Source: Heliocybe sulcata (lineage: Eukaryota; Basidiomycota; Agaricomycetes; Gloeophyllales; Gloeophyllaceae). Taken from it: DNA of 64,000 bases. Positions 1 through 9,894 of this stretch are shown piece by piece. Position 1 is the first letter of the stretch. Each line of letters begins with the position of its first letter. The position numbers were made by a program, and so were the translations under genes. The stretch spans positions 46,596-110,595 of the forward strand of contig ML213514.1 in the NCBI GenBank assembly GCA_004369045.1, given 5' to 3'. The notes beneath the pieces are model-generated. The model did not search any database. It saw only the letters and a program-made list of their open reading frames with translations, and was not told the origin of the DNA.

Positions 1-429
1 ACATCTGCGGGATGTAACCTGGGAGGCCATTTCCTGCCTGCACAACAAAGGGCCTCGCAGGTCATGACGTCACACATCTGGCCCTGCCTGAGGTGCCCTA
101 GTACTGATGTATCTGCACAAAATAGAAAAAGAAAAAGAAGGATCGGGATTGGCTCACAGTCACGTGTCTTCTTCCCAACGCTGAGCGGGATTTGCCGATC
201 CAATGTTTGGTAAATAGACATCCAAATTGCCATAGGTGTGGCTCGCGATCCTCCTTTGTGCCCGAATATTGACGTTGTCGCAGCGTACAGAAAGCAGTAA
301 ATCCAGCAATCTACGCGATACAACCGCACCCAACCACAATTCTATAACACAGAATACGAATACTACAGCGCTCCACATACACAGAAAATAAATCTGACGA
401 CAATCATGATACAGTAGACTTACATCTGT

Positions 430-3400
430 CGACGGACAATCCACTACATCAAATCGCGTTCCTGGTGAGCAGAGACCTGGGAGAATAAGGTCAAAAACAT
501 ACCTGGCGGCCGACGGATTTCCCCACTGCACGGAAGGCAGAGTCAGACCGTGAATGCGATAGTGAAGCGGCCCTACGTACCCAAGCTGGGAAGTCGACAC
601 CGTTGCCGCTCGCGCCAAAGACGGCGAAGTTCAAGATGAAGAAGATGATCTAAGACCTGGTCAGTATGGAAGGTTTGCTATGAGGCAGAGACCAGCTTAC
701 CTGACTACCTCCATCCTGTATCCCGCAATCGCGATTCGTCATGAATAACCCATCCTCATTCGGGAAGAACGCGAGACTCACCAAAGCTGCGCTCATGAGG
801 TAGTTGTACCTGCCGGGAATGGATCAGACCGGCAGCTCGGAGGGTTTACTGTAGTAACTTACTTCTTGAACCAGCGCGGTCTCCTTGTACGAGCCCACCT
901 AGAATAAACGGTCAGCCGGTCAGCTCACATGATGGGGGATTATATTTACCATTGGGAAGCGATTCCGATGACGTAGCATGTCCACCATTGGCCATTCACG
1001 GAGTACGGCAGGTATCCCAAGTAGCTAGAAAAAAAGTTGAATGAGAGAAATACAGTCCAGTTTCGTCTCGTCAACGCACTTGCAAACGACCGGGACGAGG
1101 ATGTACTTGAAAATACCGGTCCTACGCGTCAAGTTAGTACGATGGTACACCAACACAGCATGGCACGTACCTTTTGCCGAAGACCTGATGCAGCCCGAAG
1201 AAGATGAACGGCACAATGAAGCCAATCAGAATAGCCATGGGAACCCAGAAGTACGTCGAGCCAGGTGAGTACATCTGCTTAGCCAGAGCGCCCCAAGTAA
1301 CCGCTTGGGTGTTGAAAGACTGGGCATGCCATCCGGACCACAAACGGGTGCCAATTGGGTCCACCAGGTCTGCCCTGTGCGAGCTAATGATGTTCTTCAT
1401 CATGACGTAGTTCATGATGGAACCAACGACCGTGCCCCCAATTTGAGCAGTGAACGTGGCTCTAGGTGGGATCTGAGCGCAATATACGTCAGGACATGCA
1501 TGACTCTATTCAGTCCGCGCAGACGCTACGTACCTTGCAGTACTGGCCAAGCTTGAGGTCCTGCAGGAGATTAAGCGCCTGGAAGCTAACGAGAGAGAAA
1601 TGTCAATAAGTGCCATGCCGTGCTCTAGCAATATATAATTACCCTGTGCTATAGCCATAAAGCCTGGCGTACATGTTCGCAACGGGCTTGCCGGGATGTA
1701 CGTAGGCAGCAATAAGCTGGACCAACCCTTCCGTTGGCTGCGAGAAACCACTACAAGCCAAGTCAGATGGTTAACAGTACCATGCTCCTTGTATAACTCA
1801 CGTAACAGCGGTGACAAAGCCCAGGAACGTCGTGATAACGAACGCTGATTCTATAGTCAGATTCCGGTAGAAGACGTTATACACAGCGCAGTACGCACAG
1901 ATAATGACGAAGACAAGCATAGACCACCCGGGCAAGTAGTTCGTGTGGGTGTACAAGGTACCGCACCCCACTGCGAAAGAGCCCAAGAGAATGCCGATGT
2001 ACCACAATTGCGGCACTTCGGGGTAGACCTTCATCTCTGTCATGTCGTCAGTGCAATCATCCTGGGCCATGAAGGACCTATGGCGTACTCTCGAAATCTG
2101 TGGCGAACCTGCGTCAGAAGCTGCTTCTAATAGATGACACCGTAGTACCCACGAGGATCATCGACATCCCTGACGTTCGTGAGGAACTTGAAGCCGGAGA
2201 ACGCTGACTGGAGGCAGACATCAGATAACATCGCATGGAACGGCACCGAGATAAAAACCTTAAGCTCGTTCCAGTGCCACAACAGCACATGCGAGAAACT
2301 AGCCCCAACTGCCAAGTTGTAGCACAGGAGGGAAATAGCGTACGTGGTCGTCAACCTGGTTCGCAGGTCATCCATGCAATCCTCAATGTGCAACAGCAAT
2401 TAGTACGGCCTACCATGGCTGGCCAACGTTAGCAAATTTCTCGGGGTCAAACTCTTGCTTGTCGTTGAGAATCGACGTCTGATCGTAAGTAGTACCGTTC
2501 CGATTGAAGAGAGACTGTGACATAAAAGGAAGACCGAGAGACTACAACAAGTCAGTTAGCGGGGGAAATCAACCGCGAAGAAGATAGTTGTCCGTACCCG
2601 GCCCTGCCAGACATCCGAGTACTGGGGCAGATGCTCGAATCAGTAGTTAACATAGATGAACATCAGACTCACATATGCGGAAGTGAGAAGGATGTATCCT
2701 ATGAACATGCCCAGGTAGGAGGACAACTCTGCGTGAAATAAGTGAGACTGAACATGCGAGCTCGAGACGGACAATGACATACGGGTTTGCAGGGGCCAGT
2801 AAAGAGGGTTTCCTTGCGCGATGAGGGTCCTGCCACCGCTAGGTTAATTTCCGCCAGAACGTCAAAGCCGGAGATCCACACACCAGTCAAATCCGAAGGA
2901 GAAGAAACCAATACCCTCGTTGGAAGAGCCTGCACCGAATAAGTTCCTACACAAAGCAATATTGAGTATATGTGCTTGATGCAACGGCCGCCTTTGGGTG
3001 CATACCTGACAAAGTCATGCCTGCCATGGTCTGCAAGGCACACAATGCTGAATGCCGTCAGAAGAGCTGATGGACAGGATCAGTCAAATCGGCAGTAGTC
3101 GATGACGCTGTAGAATACTTACGGAACATCCATGTGCTACATGATTCATCAGCCAGCTGCTAGACATAATTACAGAGGGGAACTCACGGTATGATCTCCC
3201 AGCAGAAGATGGCGGTAAATACGATCCAGAAGAAGCGCATCTTCTTCTTGCTAAGGTAGTTACCGGCGTGCATACTTTGCACTATGACAAGGCATAGGCT
3301 CAGTTACATATTTCTCACCAACTCAAGTACATAGATGGGTGCTTACGCAAGTTGACTTGCGGCACAGTGGCGGGGTACAACGCGTACGTGGGGACTTTAC

Positions 3401-4315
3401 AGAAGAATATCAGTGAAATATACCACGCAACAGAACATAATTCGACTCACAGACTAGCAGAACTCTTAATATTCCTGCGAAACCATAACCCTAGCGACGT
3501 CAAACGCCCATGAGCCATACAAAAGTAGATAATGCGTCATAGCAGACCACTTACTAGCAGTTGACTAGATAGGGTTTGGAAGATCGCCACAGCGGGATTC
3601 AGCGTCACACCGTAGTACAAGTCTAAGGTGGAAATAATGCTAATGGCATCTGCGGTGGTAGACGCCGTGGACGAGAAGATTACAATGCAAGCGTGCTCTT
3701 TGATATTGAACGGTCCCGGGTTGAGGTAGCGGAACAGTCCCTTTCTAGGGATGATTTCTGCATGAGGTGAGAAGACGATGAGGCGAGATAGGGCGGCGGG
3801 TGATGCAAGCACTTACGAGCTATGGCATTCCCAAGGACGTAGGAGATGATCAACTGGAAGAGGGCCGAAACAGTTGCGTTCTGTGGCTTCCACCAGTAGA
3901 TCTCGGACAGGACTGAACCGAACATCGCTAGTCCAATACCCAACTGCACCCACGCATTAGCCAAAGTCAAGGAAGCAGTACGGTGTGTACGTACAAACCA
4001 GAACCGGAACGTCAGGGCGGGCAGGGTTGGATCGTCTTCCACATGCAGGATCTATCGGTGCCAGCATTCAGATCATACTTCGGCACATTGTACAGACATA
4101 CTTGCCTGAGTGGCAATGTCTGCCGCATCTTGAACGACATTGTCTGTCTCCTCAGGCGGTACTTCGATGACCTCGGTCTTCTCAAGGTCGCTGTAAGCAT
4201 CCTTGACATCCTTAACGACGTCGCCGTCCTTGGACGACTTTTTATCATCGTAGGAGTCGTGGTCGCTAGTTTGAGCCAGGGCGAGCGTAGGGACGTCAGC
4301 CATTCCGAAGAGCAC
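430..4315 (-). CDS. OPT family oligopeptide transporter
   Basis: Polytopic plasma-membrane transporter of the OPT family, which moves small peptides (tetra/pentapeptides, glutathione-like) by proton symport. Reading the minus strand, an acidic N-terminal tail (MADVPTLALAQ at 4303, with an upstream ATG at 4315) is followed by DPTLPALTFRFWF, then NPGPFNIKEHACIVIFSSTA, which matches the family's hallmark NPGPFN block. Later come a KVYPEVPQLWYIGILLGSFA block, a loop region ending in WVPMAILIGFIVPF, and the canonical LGYLPYSVNGQWWTCYVIGI (around 961-1020). After that are RRPRWFKK, YNYLMSAAL, DGGSQ and FFILNFAVFGASGNGVDFPAW, all typical of the OPT C-terminus. The gene is split by well over a dozen short introns. 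The last exon (about 430-560, WGNPSAA and a VVDCPSTD stretch) is not resolved cleanly, so the stop is approximate. Divergent from the complex I gene downstream. Confidence 0.88.
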
Positions 4316-5077
4316 ACGGGTCGGAGGAGACGAAGCGCCCTTGTTATCAAGTGCGCTTTTTATATCTCCGTGTGGAGAAGCATTTTCGAAGCATATCTAG
4401 GGCACCACGGGAAGCTTCCCAGCTAGGGAGTCCAGATTGCAAGGAGATAAGGGGTAATTGCGGTGTCGGAGTGCAATCGCTTCGATGTCGAGTGCGGCTT
4501 TGATAAGGCGTCGGTCTGCTTCTGTCCCCTGGCGTCAATCAGCCGAGGTTTACGCCTGGACACGAGCTGCCAACACCTTCAATATTGGCGTTGAAAGACC
4601 GCGGCCAAGTCGTATGCAGCGGCAGCGGAACAAGAGAAGCCTAGAGTTCAGACAGTTACGGTCGGCTGAAGCTGATAAGAGGATAAGGGTTCCCTACATC
4701 TGACTGACCGAGCATATTTGGGCGACGTTCGGGCGTGGTGTCTGGGTCAATTTGCGGCAGTGCGATAGGCAGGGAGCCGACTGATAACGTGTCTGCCCGC
4801 CAAGTATGATACTCGGCTGGTTCACTTGCTGGCATTCGTCGGCCGCTCGATCCGTAACGAAGATAATTGTGGTCGGTATTTGAAGTGCAGACAGAGGTAT
4901 TCTATCCAGACCGCGTCTGATATAATAGGGCACATCCGCAAGAGGAGCAGGTCATATCGCTTGAGATAGACGGGCGCAGATCAAGAGCAATATCGGGCGG
5001 CACAAGCCATCGTGGCTGTGCTCGTACAGGAACCAGCCGCAAACAGACGCCAATACACTTCCAGCTAATTGACCGCC
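4316..5077. other. Intergenic region between divergent OPT and NDUFB10-like genes
   Basis: About 760 nt with no coding pattern that resembles a protein family. It must contain the promoters and 5' leaders of the OPT gene (leftward) and of the small complex I gene (rightward). Short open frames on both strands show no homology I recognise. Confidence 0.6.
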
Positions 5078-5442
5078 ATGGCCGTCGACGAGGCCCAGCG
5101 CGCCGAAATCCAAGGTGAATACTGCTTACACTGTTGTAGTCAGACATTGTCGCTGACAGCAACGATGATGCCGACTTGTAGCCAAACTTAAATCTCGAGA
5201 TGAACATATGCGAGAGTCCTGGATCCGAGCCATGGAAGCACGTATCATCCGCGACGAGCTGAAGAAATGTCAAAGGGGCGAGGGCGTGAACCACCTGGAA
5301 AACTGCAGATGGCTCGCAGAAAAGTACGCGACAATGCTCAAGGAGAATAGGGTGCGTCGACCCGTATCTGATTTCCACTTGACTCCGAAACTTAGTACCG
5401 ATTGGCGGGCAGGTCCAGGGCTATAAGATAGTTGATGTTTGA
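5078..5442 (+). CDS. NADH:ubiquinone oxidoreductase (complex I) NDUFB10/12 kDa-type subunit
   Basis: Small accessory subunit of mitochondrial complex I. Three exons join in frame: 5078-5114, 5182-5351 and 5413-5442, giving 78 residues. Introns of 67 and 61 nt have GT-AG ends. The exon 2 product contains ARIIRDELKKCQRGEGVNHL and the following ENCRWLAEKYATMLKEN. This matches the conserved core of the NDUFB10/fungal 12 kDa subunit, including a CX11C cysteine pair (C42 and C54) of the type that forms a disulphide in the intermembrane space. The last exon gives VQGYKIVDV, comparable with the VKGY end of the Neurospora protein. The gene is easily missed because no exon is long. Length is shorter than most homologues, mainly at the N-terminus. 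A 17-nt tandem duplication covers the stop codon. Confidence 0.85.
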
Positions 5443-5459
5443 AGATAGTCGATGTTTGA
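5426..5459. repeat. 17-nt tandem duplication across the NDUFB10-like stop codon
   Basis: Two adjacent copies, agatagttgatgtttga and agatagtcgatgtttga, differ at one base. The first copy contains the last codons and the TGA stop of the complex I subunit gene; the second lies just downstream. Confidence 0.85.
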
Positions 5460-5743
5460 TACAGCGATAACGCTCTGTCTGCCACTGTGCCTGGCGTGGG
5501 GCCCGGCATGGACGCCTCGCCATTCAGCCAGGGCAGCAGCGCCTTGACGCGGCCGGTGCGTCCTACAGAATGCAATCTTGCGAACGATAGCAGCACCGAG
5601 CACCGAACTCTACCCGTCGTCCGACTCATACCACTGACGGAGGTCACAGCAAGTCTTATCCAAGAAACCTTGTCGCGAATAAATATGAGAAACTAAGTTG
5701 CATTCAACTACTTTTGATCGAGATTCGCAGTCGTAATGCAGCC

Positions 5744-6863
5744 TCACTTCCTCCCCTTCCTCCGCCTGCCCTCAGTGCCGCTCGTTTCCCCACCACTCAA
5801 TTCATCCCCGCTGCTCGCAGCACCGCCCTTCCTGGACTTCGACTTCTTCAAATGATGCTCAGGGATCCACTCCTCCTGGTAGCCTCCGGCCCCGGTCGCT
5901 GTGACAGTCCCGACAGGCGCGCTGATCGCTTCTCCTCGCGGCTTCCGCGCCTTCTTGGGGGCAGGTGCGTACGTCTGGTACGCGAACCAGCCCACTGCAC
6001 CGAGGATCCCGGCGACCATGGCGTAAGTAGAAAGCCTGTGAAAGCAGCATGCATCAGCCATCGGCTCTTCAATAACTTGAGAGAGTCCTACATTTTCAGG
6101 TCGAACCACGACATCTCAGGCTCAACGACTGTGACGATCGAATCATACGCCGTTACACGGTAAACCTTGTCCTGTTACACATGTCAGTCTCGTGAGCGGC
6201 AAAGACGGTGTTGTCAATAATTACATCCGCGATGTGTTCCAACCAGATGTTTAACTTCAAGTCCCCCGGCTTGAATCTATACCCACAATATAAAAGCCCA
6301 TTCGAGCGCGCGACAATGCCTAGGATCTCACTCGCTGTAGAATGTGTAGGGTAGCTGGATCTTCGTCCCCTCAAGCAATTTTACGCCGTAAGTCAAAGCA
6401 CTGGTCTTTGTATGATAGTGAGCGAAACGGTAAGGGCTCCATCGCCGAAGATGCTGCAAAGCTGAACGTACGTTCTTGATGAGGGCATTCGTCTCCGCAT
6501 GGTGAACCGAGCCCGCAATGCTCAGCAGCGTGACATTCTTGTCCGAAGTGTTCTCAATAAACACCTCCATCTTGTTCCTCTCTCCATTGACCACATCTAT
6601 CCGCAACAAACCCTCGGTCAGGAGCTAGCATGAAACGAGACACAGCTTCGACGTACGACCGAACACATTGTCCTCCGGGAAGACTGCCATGGCGAGCACA
6701 GGCGGTTCCTCACTGTCACCCAACGGCGCTGCAATATCCAAGAAGTGCACACCCGATCGTGAGTTTGAGCTCTCCCATTTCGATAGAGACCTCACGGACA
6801 TGCATAGACCAACACCGCCGCAAGCTGCAGCAGACCCAGCAGGAAGATATTGCGCAACTGCAT
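5744..6863 (-). CDS. ER membrane protein of the TRAP-alpha/Irc22 family
   Basis: Related to the alpha subunit of the translocon-associated protein complex (SSR1) and the fungal Irc22 proteins, which sit in the ER membrane. ATG at 6863 begins MQLRNIFLLGLLQLAAVLVY, a clear signal peptide. Later exons give LAMAVFPEDNVFG, VVNGERNKMEVFIENTSDK, NVTLLSIAGSVH, KLLEGTKIQLPYTFYSE, FKPGDLKLNIWLEHI and YRVTAYDSIVTVVEPE, which form the luminal immunoglobulin-like domain typical of the family. STYAMVAGILGAVGWFAYQT is the single transmembrane helix. The cytosolic tail is rich in Lys, Arg, Ser and Gly and ends GRRRKGRK. Introns are short, and several junctions were inferred from frame and GT-AG ends. Convergent with the complex I gene; the two stops are about 300 nt apart. 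Confidence 0.82.
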
Positions 6864-6935
6864 TTTTGACCGAGTAACCAATGTCCAGCAGACCGAGTAA
6901 CCAAAACCAAGTACCGGATTAGAATCCGAGGGGAC

Positions 6936-7290
6936 TCACTGTCTTGCCACGTCGGGCACACCGACTTTAGGGCAAGGCGGAGAAGAAGGCACGTGATCGA
7001 GACGCGTCCTCATTAGACTTTCGTGCCACAGACAGGTACCGATGGTAGGAAGACCATTATGCAGGACATTCGAAGCTAGATTTAGGTCAGTATCAGAGTG
7101 CGATCAGGACGGTACTGACTACGAGCACGCTGCCAAGGGTCCTCAGCCATTTCGTATCCATGTTGACCGATGACATCCCAGGCATCATCCCTTGGAACGG
7201 GCACGTTGCGGTTCGACGAGATGATCATGCTCCGCAGAGTCTCATACTTACGAACAAGTGCGAACGGTCCGGAAGAAGATAAGGTATGAT
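6936..7290 (-). CDS. Small unknown protein (two C-terminal exons visible)
   Basis: I do not recognise this product. Two minus-strand exons can be read. The upstream one (about 7125-7282) gives a stretch containing ALVRKYETLRSMIISSNR, then DDAWDVIGQHGYEMAEDPWQ. After a short GT-AG intron, the last exon gives SNVLHNGLPTIGTCLWHESL and RLDHVPSSPPCPKVGVPDVA before a TGA at 6936-6938. The upstream exon is preceded by a good acceptor (gtgtag near 7283), so earlier exons should exist toward 7460, but I could not define them or a start codon. It is wedged between the TRAP-alpha-like gene (73 nt away) and Swd2. Could be a small conserved fungal protein or a spurious chain of frames. Confidence 0.4.
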
Positions 7291-7463
7291 TGCTACACCA
7301 GCTTGTCGGGGTTTACGACATCTGTCGCCTCGAGGCGTCAGGGCCAAATCAATTGTTGACCACAGTCGGGTCCAACTTATGAACAACAAGAGCTCACAAA
7401 GCATGTTTATCAGCGCAGTCGACAAAAGCATTTGTCCCATGAAAGATTTTAATTTGCAAACCA

Positions 7464-8852
7464 TCAAATGCCCGACCCACGCTTCTTCAGAAGCTCCTTT
7501 GCAATCTCTTCCGTGTCGCCGGACGGATCCGGCAGCCAAAATGCCTAAAAGTCGTGTCAGCTCCATAAAGCTGCTGCGCAATTCTGACCCTTACGAGCTC
7601 GGATCCGGCGGAACACATCATCGCCAGACGGGGGTTGAACCTGACGCATCGCGACGGCCCTGGATGGCCCTCCAAGGTCGCAAGGGATTGAATCCGCACG
7701 GGAGGGCTCTTGGGATCCACAGCACCGGACTTTTCAGGGAGGTTCTGTACGTCCCACACACATATCTTCCCGTCCAGACTGCCACCGAGTACGAACTTGC
7801 TGTCTGGTGTCCACGATACTTCTTCCCCGCTACAACCTCGCACAGGAGTGATACCTGGCGGAGTATTGAGGTTTCTCCGTTCAAGACCTACGTGTCCCTC
7901 GAGTTTTGCAAGCAGGTGCCCTTCGAACGCATCAACGATGTAATGCGCATCGCCTGAGCAGCCAACCAGAATGTATTTCGCGTTCATAGAGAAAGAAATT
8001 GATGTCATAAATATGGGGCGAGGAGGATAGCTGATCTGGGCAAGGGTCGGATCATCCATAGTTATGACGAGGAATGGTGTCTTGTCGAAGTTGGCTGGAT
8101 CGTAGAGAAGGATCCGCTGATAGTCATTGACTGCAACAGCAAAGACAAGGCCCTCGCAATCGAATGCCACCACGGGTGAAGACGGCAGATTCAACAGGCC
8201 ACGGCAGCTTGGAGTTCTAAGGTCCCAAAGGCGCACTGTTCTGTCCAGGGATCCCGATATGAACCCATCGTCCACCGGTGACATCTCCAGACTGACCACG
8301 CGCTGCGTGTGTCCCCTGAAATACTGCAGATATCTGTTGTCGTGTAGGGAATGGTAGCGGATCGTATCGTCCTCTTTAGTCGACGCGTATATAATCGCAG
8401 TGTTCTTGTGAGTAAACCGCGGTAGATCGACGCCGTATTTCTTCGACTGCAGAGTCTTCAGATGTCTACGGAAGAGGAAACTCATTCAGCCACAAGAGAA
8501 GGTGCAAATACGAATGGGACTCGCTTGCCAGTTTTGCAGCTATACAAACGAAACGATTCATCCTCAGACGCCGTAATCAACTGGTCTCCTCGATCATCAA
8601 AACATATCCCAGTAATATGTCTTGGTCCCATATTCGTGTTGCGTGACGGAAAACTTCCAGGACTTGGAGGTGGGACGTGTTCTACCGCTCCTTTGAAGAT
8701 CTTTGCCGGTTTCAACTTACTCTGCATCTCCTGTCAGTGAGAGCTCCGCTGCATTGCAACTCGATCGTTTTTACCATGAGCGCCGGAGTCAATGTTAATG
8801 AGGTTGGCGTCGGACGAGACGGCCCCGCCTGGGCATCATTATGAGGAGGCAT
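7464..8852 (-). CDS. SWD2: Swd2/WDR82-like WD40 subunit of COMPASS and the 3'-end processing complex
   Basis: WD40 beta-propeller shared by the Set1/COMPASS histone H3K4 methyltransferase and, in yeast, the cleavage and polyadenylation factor. ATG at 8852 starts MPPHNDAQAGPSRPTPTSL; a short intron then leads to EMQSKLKPAKIFKGAVEHV. Repeats follow: ITGICFDDRGDQLITASEDE, GVDLPRFTHKNTAIIYAS, YFRGHTQRVVSLEMSPVDDG (with GSLDRTVRLWDLRTP), and VSWTPDSKFVLGGSLDGKIC. The C-terminal exon gives AFWLPDPSGDTEEIAKELLK and ends RGSGI. The intron at 8466-8524 joins TGK to HLKTLQSKKYGVDL in frame only if the donor is GC (gcgagt), so it is a GC-AG intron. Divergent from Rpb5 with 137 bp between the start codons. 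Confidence 0.9.
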
Positions 8853-8989
8853 TAGAGACAGTCCGCAACCAAGATGACCGTAGACGAGCGCAAACGGTGG
8901 CGCAGATGGGACGCGAAGGGTGACTGCACGACGAAGAAAGACTGCCGCCACAACAAGTCGGAGCTTGAAACACTTCTGCTGCTTCCACT
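8853..8989. promoter_or_regulatory. Compact bidirectional promoter, Swd2 / Rpb5
   Basis: Only 137 bp separate the two start codons, so both genes must be served by this interval and their own 5' exons. No TATA box is evident. Inferred from gene orientation, not from a recognised motif. Confidence 0.6.
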
Positions 8990-9894
8990 ATGGCTGAGCT
9001 AGACGAATCCGCAAAACTATGGAAGGTCAACCGCACTATTCACGAACTCGTCAAGGATAGGGTCAGCATCTCTGTCTCTCGGGCAGTTGGCGACACCGGT
9101 CTTACGCGATTCTGGGGCAGGGGTATCAAGTGTCGGACGAGGAGATACACATGGATCTTACGACGTTCCGGAGTCATTATGCGAACAGCGGAGGGAGCGT
9201 GGAGTGAGTTCAATATCTCATTAATATGTGTATTAGACAGCTTATTGTCTGAGACGGTGCTTAGCCGTAACCAGCTGAACTTCTTCACAAACCACCGTAA
9301 TAACCCTCAAGATCAGATTTTCATCTTCTTCTCAGAGGAGAAAAGCGTTGGTGTCAAGACAATGCGAAAGTACGCGAGAACTTCTAGCATCATGGGCGCA
9401 GCTTTAATGGATCGATTGCGTATTCAGATTACTCGGCATTCTGGAAGAGAAATCCATCCAGCGCGGTATTATTATTTTCCCTGGTAATATGACGCCCTCA
9501 GCCCGGAAAGTACGTGCGCCGTCTTATTGTCCTACTGCTTGCTTATCGGATAGTTAGGTCATCGTGGCTATGACCGATACATACAAGCTGGAGGAATTCT
9601 CCGAATCCGATCTCCTCGTTAATATCACGCATCATACGTTAGTGCCACGACACGAAGTGCTCGCTCCAGAAGACAAGCGAATTCTGCTAGAGAGATAGTG
9701 AGTCATATCTCCTAGCGCAGTAGTTATCGTCTGACTCGGCTCCCTCTAGCCGGCTAAAGGAGACACAGCTACCGCGTATCCAGTTGGCCGACCCAGTTGC
9801 GCGTTATTACGGCCTGAAGCGGGGGCAGGTCGTCAAAATCACAAGACCTAGTGAAACAGCAGGACGTTATGCATCCTATCGAATATGCTTTTAG
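8990..9894 (+). CDS. RPB5: DNA-directed RNA polymerases I, II and III subunit Rpb5 (ABC1/ABC27)
   Basis: Common subunit of all three nuclear RNA polymerases. Exons starting at 8990 give [20 protein letters not shown], then [20 protein letters not shown], then [20 protein letters not shown] with [15 protein letters not shown]. These are followed by [59 protein letters not shown] and a final exon with [20 protein letters not shown], then [19 protein letters not shown] and ICF before TAG at 9892. The N-terminal jaw and the highly conserved C-terminal assembly domain ([33 protein letters not shown]) are complete. Length is about 210 residues, normal for the family. Five introns with GT-AG ends keep frame. 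Confidence 0.95.
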
